From NCBI GenBank assembly GCA_031292565.1, contig JARLGW010000010.1:242801-306800 (forward strand): 64,000 bases of DNA, written 5' to 3'. How positions within the stretch are numbered: position 1 is the stretch's first letter; each line of letters begins with the position of its first letter. The position numbers and the translations under genes were made by a program. The notes under the pieces were generated by a model, which saw nothing but the letters and a program-made list of their open reading frames with translations, did not search any database and was not told where the DNA came from. This DNA is from Paludibacteraceae bacterium (GTDB taxonomy: Bacteria > Bacteroidota > Bacteroidia > Bacteroidales > Paludibacteraceae). Of the stretch, positions 23,916 through 31,413 are shown piece by piece.

Positions 23916-25142
23916 TTAAGATAATAACATTGAATTATATTTTATTCTTTCTTCTTTTGAATAGCTACCGAAATAGTTTTGCGTTATAGTTTGGTGTGCA
24001 TGTCCCAATTGCTCGGCAATATAACTTTCTGGGACACGCATTTTAGCCAATATAGTAGCGTAACTATGTCGGGCGTTATATGTACTTATATCAGGCAGCT
24101 CCAAAGCCTTTGTAACGAGTTTTATTTGTTTATTTGTCAAACGAGTAATATTGCTAATAGCAAGCTTTAATTGTTGCTCCGTGGTGCATCCATTACAGAA
24201 TGGGAATACGAATACATTTTTATCCGTGTTATCATTCCCCCATAGGTCTATAATAGTTTGCATAGGTGGAAGTAGGGGGGCTACAATCTCTTTTTTATCT
24301 TTGGTCTTATTGAACGTCTTTTTGCGGTAAAAATATATTTCCCCCTGGTCAATATCGCTATATTTGAAACGGCACATATCACCAAAATTAACCCCGTTGC
24401 AATAAAATGAAAACAGCCAAAGGTCTCTGCACATTCTCATGGTTTCTGTTTGGCAATCAAATTCTGCAATTTTTCTAATGTCGTCAAGGGTTAATGCCAT
24501 TTCTCTGCCGCCGCTTGTTGGAATTTCAAATTTTCCTTTTCCAAAAGGATATACTGACTGTTTAATTATGTTTTGGCGAATTGCATCGTTTATAATAGCC
24601 CTTAGCGTACGAAAACGCATGCCCATTGTAGCATAAGTTATTTTTTTCCCTTCCATGTAGGCCTGATATTTTACAAGCCACCTTGGTGTAATTGCAGAAT
24701 AGGGTATTTTATCCCCTGCGAACGCTTCTATTGCATTTTTTACCCCCTGATAGATACTTGCATTGCCAATTCTATTTGCTGCGCTTAATTCGTCTATTTT
24801 AATTTGAAAAGCAGAGTTAACAGTATTAACAACGGCTTTGTTTAATCTAACATTAAGTGCATCAAATGTAAACTGGTCTATTTCGGCTAATTCTCTAATA
24901 TGCTTTTTTATTACTTCGTCAAAATATCTTTGTAACGAATTCCTATACTCTTTGAGGATTGGTTTCTTGGATGTTTCAAAGTATTCCCATTCGTTTGGTA
25001 ACAAATTAATACCGGAAGAGTAATAAAACACCTTTCTTTTGGAAATAACACGCCATTTAAGCGGGCAAGCTTCCTCTTTGTCTTTATATCTCGTATCTCT
25101 TACAAGTCCTAAGGATACGCCATTTAATGAATATTCAAACAT
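23916..25142 (-). CDS. Tyrosine recombinase (integrase) of the tRNA-Arg element
   Basis: 408 residues. The arm-binding domain is at about 1-75 (KDKEEACPLKWRVISKRKV, LLPNEWEYF). The SAM-like core-binding domain is at about 95-190, and the catalytic domain from about 215 ends with TYNARHSYAT (Arg near 357), LGHAHQTITQNYFGSY (His, Tyr nucleophile near 390). The first catalytic Arg of the standard R-H-R-Y set is not in its usual place (FYCNGVNFGDMCRF), as also described for IntDOT-type integrases. It sits 163 bp from the right att repeat and faces into the element, which fits its insertion in tRNA-Arg. Confidence 0.92.
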   Translation of the reverse strand: MFEYSLNGVSLGLVRDTRYKDKEEACPLKWRVISKRKVFYYSSGINLLPNEWEYFETSKKPILKEYRNSLQRYFDEVIKKHIRELAEIDQFTFDALNVRLNKAVVNTVNSAFQIKIDELSAANRIGNASIYQGVKNAIEAFAGDKIPYSAITPRWLVKYQAYMEGKKITYATMGMRFRTLRAIINDAIRQNIIKQSVYPFGKGKFEIPTSGGREMALTLDDIRKIAEFDCQTETMRMCRDLWLFSFYCNGVNFGDMCRFKYSDIDQGEIYFYRKKTFNKTKDKKEIVAPLLPPMQTIIDLWGNDNTDKNVFVFPFCNGCTTEQQLKLAISNITRLTNKQIKLVTKALELPDISTYNARHSYATILAKMRVPESYIAEQLGHAHQTITQNYFGSYSKEERIKYNSMLLS

Positions 25143-25157
25143 GGTTTCTTATATTGT

Positions 25158-25187
25158 ATTTGCAACAAACATGCAACAAACAAATAT
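25158..25187. promoter_or_regulatory. Right integrase arm-type site
   Basis: 30 bp matching the left site 14423-14452 at 28 positions. It lies just upstream of the integrase start codon and contains two CAACAAAC units, so integrase bound here could also repress its own gene. Confidence 0.6.
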
Positions 25188-25305
25188 AGTGATTCTTTGA
25201 TAAAATAAGAAATTTAAAGAAAATTGTTTTTATCTTTACGCACTGAATATCAACTATTTCAATGAAACGCAAAAAAGGAGAAAAGTAAAGAAAACAGAAT
25301 TGCAA

Positions 25306-25351
25306 AGCCTTCTAAGCTGTGGGTCATGGGTTCGAATCCCATCCTGATCAC
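25306..25351. repeat. Right attachment repeat (46 bp), tRNA-Arg 3' fragment
   Basis: An exact copy of 14332-14377. No 5' half of a tRNA precedes it, so it is not a second tRNA gene. It marks the right boundary of the element. Confidence 0.92.
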
Positions 25352-25389
25352 AAAAAACCTGAAAGAAATTCTTTCAGGTTTTTTTGTTT
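25352..25389 (+). terminator. Original chromosomal terminator of tRNA-Arg
   Basis: AACCTGAAAG / CTTTCAGGTT hairpin with AAATT loop followed by TTTTTTTG, starting directly after the right att repeat. Before insertion it would have ended tRNA-Arg. Confidence 0.8.
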
Positions 25390-25414
25390 TTTAAGCACTT
25401 TTCATAGAAAAATA

Positions 25415-25443
25415 AAGAAGGGATACACAATGTATCCCTTCTT
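25415..25443 (-). terminator. Terminator of the HU gene
   Basis: Perfect 12-bp stem AAGAAGGGATAC / GTATCCCTTCTT. Read on the minus strand it is followed by TATTTTTCT. It lies 22 bp past the HU stop codon. Confidence 0.75.
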
Positions 25444-25465
25444 GTAAAAATTTTAGAGTAAAATT

Positions 25466-25738
25466 TTATTTAATAACATCAGCTAATTCAGCACCGGCTT
25501 TAAATTTAGCCACTTTTTTTGCTGGAATGTTGATCGATTTTTTAGTTGCAGGATTGATACCTGTACGAGCTGCTCTCTCAGAAACCGAGAAAGACCCGAA
25601 ACCAACTAAACTTACTTTGTCTCCTGAAGCCAAAGCTCCTGATACTGCACCGATAAATCCATCAAGTGCTTTTTTAGAATCTACCTTGCTAAGTCCTGCT
25701 TTTTCGGAGATAGCGTTAATTAAATCTGCCTTGTTCAT
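25466..25738 (-). CDS. HU-family DNA-binding protein
   Basis: 90 residues, the standard HU length: MNKADLINAISEKAG, then KVSLVGFGSFSVSERAARTGINPATK, the beta arm with the conserved Pro (NIPAKKVAKFKAG). It binds DNA as a dimer and bends it, acting in chromosome compaction and as a cofactor in recombination and replication. It is monocistronic, with a TATTTTTG promoter box about 60 bp upstream and a strong terminator. Confidence 0.95.
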   Translation of the reverse strand: MNKADLINAISEKAGLSKVDSKKALDGFIGAVSGALASGDKVSLVGFGSFSVSERAARTGINPATKKSINIPAKKVAKFKAGAELADVIK

Positions 25739-25798
25739 AATAGCTTTTATTTATTGTTTAACGAAAAGAAATCCTTGTTTTTCTATTGATTAACATTG

Positions 25799-25806
25799 CA
25801 AAAATA
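25799..25806 (-). promoter_or_regulatory. HU promoter -7 box (TATTTTTG)
   Basis: An exact TAnnTTTG match on the minus strand, 61 bp before the HU start codon. Confidence 0.6.
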
Positions 25807-25911
25807 ACTGATTACAAATTGTTTCCAAATTTTTAACGGTTTTTTTTTAGAGTTCTTTTCTATTTATTCTTAAAATATGTTTTACGACAGCGTTTTTTAT
25901 TGCTTTTTCCG

Positions 25912-25919
25912 TAATTTTG
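25912..25919 (+). promoter_or_regulatory. Promoter -7 box (TAATTTTG) of the rhomboid operon
   Basis: An exact TAnnTTTG match 25 bp before the first rhomboid start codon. It is divergent from the HU promoter about 110 bp away. Confidence 0.6.
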
Positions 25920-25944
25920 CCTTATTAATAATTAATTTACAATA

Positions 25945-26637
25945 ATGTTTAGAAGCGACTCTTCCTTTTTAGGAAACATTCCTCCTGTAGTAAAGAACCT
26001 ACTTATCGTTAATATACTTTTTTGGTTTGCAAGTTTCACACTGGCCAGCCGATTAAATTTAGATTATTACTTAGGATTGCATTATTGGGGTGCCAGTATG
26101 TTTAATCCGGCACAAATGATAACCTACATGTTTCTACATGCCAATTTCTGGCACCTGTTTTTCAACATGTTCGGGTTATACATGTTTGGGCGGATATTGG
26201 AACAGGTGTTAGGCCCCAAACGATTTCTTTTTTACTATTTCACAACCGGGCTGGGTGCAGCAATTGTGCAGCAACTTATGTGGACAATTGAAATACATCC
26301 CATCATAGAAAGTGTCAATGCACAATTGGCCAATGGAGCCGCGGCCAACTTACTGGCTCAGAAAGATATGTTTCTGAATCAATTCATTACTATAGGAGCT
26401 TCGGGTGCGGTTTTCGGGTTGTTGTTAGCGTTCGGGATGATGTTTCCCGACCAACCTCTTTTTTTAATGTTCATACCCATCCCCATTAAAGCAAAATATT
26501 TTGTTATTGGCTACGCTGCTATTGAATTAATATTTGGAGTAGGCAACTTCAGCTTCGACAACGTGGCTCATTTTGCTCACTTAGGCGGTATGTTGTTTGG
26601 TTTTTTTGTACTTTTATATTGGCGAAAGAAGCGTTAA
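25945..26637 (+). CDS. Rhomboid-family intramembrane serine protease
   Basis: 230 residues with six hydrophobic segments. The catalytic pair is visible: Ser in IGASGAVFG (about residue 152) and His in AHFAHLGG (about 212). The HxxxN-type motif in TM2 appears as MFLHANFWHLFFNMF. Rhomboids cut transmembrane segments of membrane proteins. The substrate is unknown. It is the first gene of a tight three-gene cluster (17-bp and 3-bp gaps) with a second rhomboid and an EEP hydrolase. Confidence 0.9.
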   Translation: MFRSDSSFLGNIPPVVKNLLIVNILFWFASFTLASRLNLDYYLGLHYWGASMFNPAQMITYMFLHANFWHLFFNMFGLYMFGRILEQVLGPKRFLFYYFTTGLGAAIVQQLMWTIEIHPIIESVNAQLANGAAANLLAQKDMFLNQFITIGASGAVFGLLLAFGMMFPDQPLFLMFIPIPIKAKYFVIGYAAIELIFGVGNFSFDNVAHFAHLGGMLFGFFVLLYWRKKR

Positions 26638-26654
26638 TTAAAAAATAAATTTTA

Positions 26655-27533
26655 ATGAGCATACGATCAGAACTCCTTCTGTCCTTCAAAAAAGGCAACT
26701 CTCTAACCAAATTAATTTACATCAATCTAATAGTTTTTCTGCTGGTTAGTATATGCCACATCGTTTGCAGGCTTATGCTCTTTGACGACAGCCAGCTATT
26801 AAGCTATATAGCCATGCCGGCCAACCCCATAGAGTTGCTACACAAACCGTGGACGTTGATTTCATACATGTTTGTGCACCAAGGCTTCATCCATATTCTG
26901 TTTAACCTGTTAAACTTGTATTGGTTTGGCAAATTGTTTCTTACCTATTTCAACCAAAAACAACTGGTGGGCTTGTACCTATTAGGAGGCATCTTTGGCG
27001 GTCTGGTTTATCTCCTCACCTTTAATTTGTTCCCTTATTTTCAACCGGTTGTAAATAACAGCATTCTATTCGGAGCATCAGCATCAGCATTAGCCGTAAT
27101 GACAGGTGTTGCCGCTTACAACCCTAATATGGAAATTGGATTGATGCTAATAGGACGAATAAAGTTAAAGTACATTGCCATTGTATTCTTCTTTTTAAGC
27201 CTCTTTAGCGTTGCAGGTCAAAATGCAGGAGGCAATTTAGCCCATTTGGGTGGCATCGCTATAGGATACCTGTTTGCGCTCCGAATGAAAAAGGGTAAAG
27301 ATTTAACAAAAGGCCTCAATCGTTTGATTGATTTTTTTGTAGATTTGTTCACTCGAAAACCAAAGATGAAAGTTTCGCAAGGCAAACGCCCCATAAGCGA
27401 TTTTGACTGGAACGCGAACAAAGCACGGGAAAATAAGACCATTGATGATATTCTCGATAAAATAAAAAAATCCGGATACGACAGCTTAACTGCCGAAGAA
27501 AAGAAAAAGCTTTTTGACCAAAGCAAGAAATAG
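26655..27533 (+). CDS. Second rhomboid-family protease with cytoplasmic tail
   Basis: 292 residues. It has the same six-helix core as its neighbour, with MFVHQGFIHILFNLLNLYWF, FGASASALAV (catalytic Ser in GxSx form) and GGNLAHLGG (catalytic His). Unlike the first copy, it ends in about 75 hydrophilic, lysine-rich residues (KKGKDLTKGLNR to LFDQSKK), probably a cytoplasmic regulatory tail. The tandem pair is likely an old duplication that has diverged; both keep the active-site residues. Confidence 0.9.
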   Translation: MSIRSELLLSFKKGNSLTKLIYINLIVFLLVSICHIVCRLMLFDDSQLLSYIAMPANPIELLHKPWTLISYMFVHQGFIHILFNLLNLYWFGKLFLTYFNQKQLVGLYLLGGIFGGLVYLLTFNLFPYFQPVVNNSILFGASASALAVMTGVAAYNPNMEIGLMLIGRIKLKYIAIVFFFLSLFSVAGQNAGGNLAHLGGIAIGYLFALRMKKGKDLTKGLNRLIDFFVDLFTRKPKMKVSQGKRPISDFDWNANKARENKTIDDILDKIKKSGYDSLTAEEKKKLFDQSKK

Positions 27534-27536
27534 TTA

Positions 27537-28649
27537 ATGGTAAAGAAATTTTTTAATATATTCAATATACTGGTTAACCTGCTATTCGTAGCATTGTTTT
27601 TATTATCCGGCCTTTCCACTCAAATAAGTCCTGAAAAGTTCATTTTACCGGCCTATTTGGGGCTCGTTTTCTTACCATTGCTGCTTATCAATATTCTTTT
27701 TGTTTTTTTCTGGGCTATAAAATTAAAATGGTACTTCGTTTTTTCACTGTTCGTGCTAATACTAATGTATGGCAATATTAGAAATGACTTCCCGCTAAAC
27801 GGTACTAAAAAAAATGACATTGTACTCAACGACTCTACCTCCCATATAAAAATCCTTACCTACAACGTGAAGCTCTTTGATTTTTTCAAAAAAATTAAAG
27901 GTCAGGATCACTACAATAAAACGGTTGATTACATTTTAAAGCAAAATGCCGACGTGGTATGCCTACAAGAGTTCGGGTATTATAACTCGGATCATTTTTT
28001 GACAGCAGACAATATTTTGTCTTCGTTCAACACAATATATAAGTATCATCATATTTGCTACCACTTAAATTTCAATAGTAAAAGCACATATGGCGTAGCA
28101 ACCTTTTCAAAATACCCGATTCTAAACAAAGGGGATATTGACTATGACTCCAAATACAACCACACCATCTATTCCGATATCCAAATTAAAGACCGAATTA
28201 TACGCCTGTTCAATTGCCATTTGGAATCGAACCAATTAACCTATGACGACAAGAAAAGGATGATGCAACTGGTAGATAGCACCGGAAAGAGAAACTTCTC
28301 GGAAACAACCGGGCTTCTTACCCGGAAACTTGGAGCCGCTTATAGAAGAAGAGCGCATCAAGCCGATATGGTTGCCGAAGAAATAAAGAAATCGCCATAC
28401 GAAGTTATTGTATGCGGCGATTTTAACGACACCCCCATTTCCTATGCCTATAAAAAAGTGAGAGGCAACTTATCCGATGTTTTTGTTAACACCTCTTCCG
28501 GCCTGGGTATTAGCTATAACGAATTACCATTTCTATATAGAATAGATTATATTTTTCACAGTAAAACATTATCGGCGGGAATGTTTAAGGTGGACAAAGA
28601 AAAACTGTCCGACCATTATCCAGTTTCATGCGTTATTAATTTAAACTAA
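27537..28649 (+). CDS. Endonuclease/exonuclease/phosphatase-family membrane protein
   Basis: 370 residues. Two to three hydrophobic helices at the N-terminus (about 10-90) precede an EEP domain: [21 protein letters not shown] (metal-binding Glu), [25 protein letters not shown] and the final [10 protein letters not shown]. These give the full set of catalytic residues. EEP enzymes cleave phosphodiesters in nucleic acids, sphingomyelin or phosphoinositides; the membrane anchor argues for an envelope substrate outside the cytoplasm. It starts 3 bp after the second rhomboid and is co-transcribed with both. Confidence 0.85.
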   Translation: MVKKFFNIFNILVNLLFVALFLLSGLSTQISPEKFILPAYLGLVFLPLLLINILFVFFWAIKLKWYFVFSLFVLILMYGNIRNDFPLNGTKKNDIVLNDSTSHIKILTYNVKLFDFFKKIKGQDHYNKTVDYILKQNADVVCLQEFGYYNSDHFLTADNILSSFNTIYKYHHICYHLNFNSKSTYGVATFSKYPILNKGDIDYDSKYNHTIYSDIQIKDRIIRLFNCHLESNQLTYDDKKRMMQLVDSTGKRNFSETTGLLTRKLGAAYRRRAHQADMVAEEIKKSPYEVIVCGDFNDTPISYAYKKVRGNLSDVFVNTSSGLGISYNELPFLYRIDYIFHSKTLSAGMFKVDKEKLSDHYPVSCVINLN

Positions 28650-28671
28650 CAATAATTTTATAAGAACGAAG

Positions 28672-29178
28672 ATGAATCCACTTGTAAGCATCATTATGGG
28701 CAGCACGTCCGATTTACCTGTTATGGAAAAGGCGGCTAAATTATTGAACGATTTTGAAATCCCTTTTGAAATAAACGCGCTTTCGGCTCACCGGACACCT
28801 AAAGAAGTAGAAGCATTTGCAACCAATGCACAAGCTCGTGGCATAAAAGTAATTATTGCCGCAGCCGGAATGGCAGCACACCTACCCGGTGTAATTGCGT
28901 CCATGACAACTTTACCCGTGATAGGCGTGCCTATCAATTCTTCGTTGGATGGCATGGATGCGCTATTAGCCATCGTGCAAATGCCTCCCGGAATACCCGT
29001 GGCAACAGTGGGCATTAACGGAGCAATGAACGCGGCCATACTTGCAGTTCAAATTCTTTCTACCGACAACGAAGAAATAAAAGCTAAATTAGCTGCCTAC
29101 AAGGAAGAGCTAAAAAAGAAAATTGTGATGGCAAACGAGGAACTGAAACAAGTTTCGTATCCATACAAAACAAATTAA
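28672..29178 (+). CDS. purE: N5-carboxyaminoimidazole ribonucleotide mutase
   Basis: 168 residues, class I PurE length. Motifs are [12 protein letters not shown], the signature [22 protein letters not shown] and [21 protein letters not shown]. It moves the carboxyl group from N5-CAIR to CAIR in purine synthesis. It follows the EEP gene by 22 bp and precedes folK by 30 bp, so it is probably part of one long transcript. Confidence 0.96.
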   Translation: MNPLVSIIMGSTSDLPVMEKAAKLLNDFEIPFEINALSAHRTPKEVEAFATNAQARGIKVIIAAAGMAAHLPGVIASMTTLPVIGVPINSSLDGMDALLAIVQMPPGIPVATVGINGAMNAAILAVQILSTDNEEIKAKLAAYKEELKKKIVMANEELKQVSYPYKTN

Positions 29179-29208
29179 TTGCTCAACGGCAATAGAACAT
29201 TATACTAA

Positions 29209-29712
29209 ATGGCTACTGTTTATTTAGGATTGGGAACTAATTTGGGAGACAAGCCCGCTAACCTTCAATTTGCATTGGATAGTATATCCGGCCAACAAAT
29301 AGGAGTTATAAGCAGCATGTCGCCCGTATATCAATCCGAAGCATGGGGATATACCTCGGACAACAGCTTTCTGAACATGGTGGTTTGTGCTGAAACGGAA
29401 TTAGCCCCCGAAGCATTGCTAAACGCCTGCCAAAGGATAGAGATAGCTGCCGGACGAGAAACCAAAAGTGGCCGGGATTATGCCGATAGGGTATTGGATC
29501 TTGATATATTATATTATGACAAACTCGTTTTGCATCAAAATAAATTATCAATACCACATCCGTTAATTGCCGAAAGAAAATTTGTATTGCAGCCTTTGTG
29601 TGATATTGCACCATTTTTTGTTGACCCTGCTCTAGGCAACACGATAACAGATATGCTGATGGCATGTACGGATAAAACACGGATACAGAAAATAGAGCTA
29701 ACGCTAAGATAA
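29209..29712 (+). CDS. folK: 2-amino-4-hydroxy-6-hydroxymethyldihydropteridine pyrophosphokinase
   Basis: 167 residues. The opening VYLGLGTNLGDK, SPVYQSEAWGY, FLNMVV, the HPPK signature RDYADRVLDLDILYY and IPHPLIAERKFVL match FolK. It transfers pyrophosphate from ATP to the pterin in folate synthesis. It ends 11 bp before the glycogen synthase gene. Confidence 0.95.
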   Translation: MATVYLGLGTNLGDKPANLQFALDSISGQQIGVISSMSPVYQSEAWGYTSDNSFLNMVVCAETELAPEALLNACQRIEIAAGRETKSGRDYADRVLDLDILYYDKLVLHQNKLSIPHPLIAERKFVLQPLCDIAPFFVDPALGNTITDMLMACTDKTRIQKIELTLR

Positions 29713-29723
29713 ACAACCAATAA

Positions 29724-31385
29724 ATGGACAACAACATTTCACCCGATTATATTTTCGAAACCAGCTGGGAGGTATGCAACCAAGTGGGCGGTATCTACAC
29801 CGTACTTTCCACAAGGGCAAAAACTCTTCAAGACGAGCATAAGGATAAAATAATATTTATCGGCCCCGATTTTTGGCAAGACAAAAAGTGCCCTTTTTTT
29901 ACCGAAAGTAAAACGCTATTGAAACCGTGGGTGAAATATGCACGCGAACACGAAAACATAAATATACGGGTAGGCCGTTGGGATATTCCTGGCAAGCCCA
30001 TTGCCATACTTGTTGATTTCAAACCTTTTTTCAACAAGGAACACCTTGATAAAATATATGCACAAGCGTGGGCTTCGTTTGGCGTGAATTCCATTGCCGC
30101 TTTTGGCGACTATGGCGAAGCCGCAAGCTTTGGTTTTGCCTCAGGTTTGGTTATTGAAAGCTACTATCATTTTCATAAGCTAAAAAAAGAGGACAAGGTA
30201 ATTGCTCATTTTAACGAGTGGATGACAGCTTTCGGTTTATTTTATATAAAAAGCCAAATGCCCGACATTGCCACCATTTTCACCACGCATGCCACATCCA
30301 TAGGCCGATCCATCGCGGGCAACAACAAGCCTCTTTACGACTATTTGTCAGCCTACAATGGCGACCAAATGGCTCGAGAACTTAACATGGAAGCCAAGCA
30401 CTCGGCTGAAAAAACAGCCGCTCATATAGTTGATTGCTTCACCACGGTAAGCGAAATTACTGGCTTGGAGTGTAAACAATTGCTGGAAAAACAACCCGAT
30501 TTTATTACGCCCAACGGGTTTGAAGACAACTTTGTACCCTCGGCCTCAACATTTAATGACAAGAAAAAAGAAGCAAGAGATATTTTGACTACCGTTGCCG
30601 AAACAATGCTTGGCTACAAACTGGATGATGATGCCATCTTTTTAGGCACCTGCGGACGGTATGAATACAAGAACAAGGGAATTGATGCGTTTATTGATGC
30701 CTTGCAACGTCTTTCGTCCGACTCTCGATTAGAAAAAGAATATGTTGCCTTTATAATGGTACCTTCGCATATAAAAGGAGCAAGAGAAGATTTGCAGGAA
30801 AAGCTTCGGAACAATGATAAAACAGGCCAATTGCCCGATAACTTTATCACCCACGAGCTATTCAGCCCCGAAGGTGACAATATTTCCTCCGCCATAAAAT
30901 GGTTCCGGTTGGACAACAACAAGGAAAGCAAGGTAAAAGTTATTTTTGTGCCCAGCTATTTGAATGGCTCGGATGGCATTTTCAATAAATCGTACTACGA
31001 GCTGCTTATCGGGCTTGATATTACGGCCTTCCCGTCCTACTACGAACCGTGGGGCTACACCCCCTTGGAAAGTATCGCATTTGGCATACCTACCATTACC
31101 ACCAATTTATCCGGGTTCGGCATGTGGGTAAAAGAAACCAAGCACGACCATACCAATAGTTTGACTGATGGTGCTGTAATTTTAAAGCGTACCGATTATA
31201 ATTACCACGAAATGGTGGATAACTTAAAACTAACGCTGCTAGAATATTCTCGCTTAGATAAAGGTACCATTACCAAAGTTCATCAAAAATCGAAGGAATT
31301 ATCGCACGCCGCGTTGTGGAAAAATTTTATTGTATTTTATAAAGAATCATATACCTTTGCTTTAAAGGCAAGAAAAAATAATTAA
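29724..31385 (+). CDS. Glycogen synthase, eukaryotic (GT3) type
   Basis: 553 residues. FETSWEVCNQVGGIYTVLSTRA at the start (with the glycine-binding loop VGGIYTV), the HFNEWMTAFG and TTHATSIGRS segments, and FPSYYEPWGYTPLESIAFG near the end are hallmarks of family GT3, the animal/fungal glycogen synthase family, rather than bacterial GlgA (GT5). It lengthens alpha-1,4-glucan chains, normally from UDP-glucose. Bacteroidales typically use this form. It is followed after 28 bp by a glucan phosphorylase, giving a synthesis/degradation pair; no branching enzyme is in the window. Confidence 0.93.
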   Translation: MDNNISPDYIFETSWEVCNQVGGIYTVLSTRAKTLQDEHKDKIIFIGPDFWQDKKCPFFTESKTLLKPWVKYAREHENINIRVGRWDIPGKPIAILVDFKPFFNKEHLDKIYAQAWASFGVNSIAAFGDYGEAASFGFASGLVIESYYHFHKLKKEDKVIAHFNEWMTAFGLFYIKSQMPDIATIFTTHATSIGRSIAGNNKPLYDYLSAYNGDQMARELNMEAKHSAEKTAAHIVDCFTTVSEITGLECKQLLEKQPDFITPNGFEDNFVPSASTFNDKKKEARDILTTVAETMLGYKLDDDAIFLGTCGRYEYKNKGIDAFIDALQRLSSDSRLEKEYVAFIMVPSHIKGAREDLQEKLRNNDKTGQLPDNFITHELFSPEGDNISSAIKWFRLDNNKESKVKVIFVPSYLNGSDGIFNKSYYELLIGLDITAFPSYYEPWGYTPLESIAFGIPTITTNLSGFGMWVKETKHDHTNSLTDGAVILKRTDYNYHEMVDNLKLTLLEYSRLDKGTITKVHQKSKELSHAALWKNFIVFYKESYTFALKARKNN

Positions 31386-31413
31386 ACTACTAACCTAATT
31401 ATAACATTGAATC

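Larger units (their letters stand above)
14332..25351. mobile_element. Integrative element in tRNA-Arg(TCT), about 11 kb
   Basis: Bounded by perfect 46-bp direct repeats (14332-14377 and 25306-25351) that match the 3' part of tRNA-Arg. Excision would release a circle of 10,974 bp. A tyrosine recombinase faces inward at the right end, 163 bp from the right repeat, and both ends carry a near-identical 30-bp arm-type site. An excisionase-like HTH protein, a primase-like protein and a VRR-NUC nuclease form the mobility and replication module on the minus strand. Cargo genes are Fic, a secreted nuclease, an LRR protein, lipoproteins and a FISUMP protein. No relaxase, coupling protein or phage structural gene is present, so it cannot transfer alone; it could be mobilised by a helper element or phage. 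Confidence 0.88.

Noticed and set aside
25306..25351. Possible second tRNA-Arg gene
   Set aside because: Only the part from the anticodon stem to the 3' end is present; no D-arm or 5' acceptor strand precedes it. It is the right att copy.
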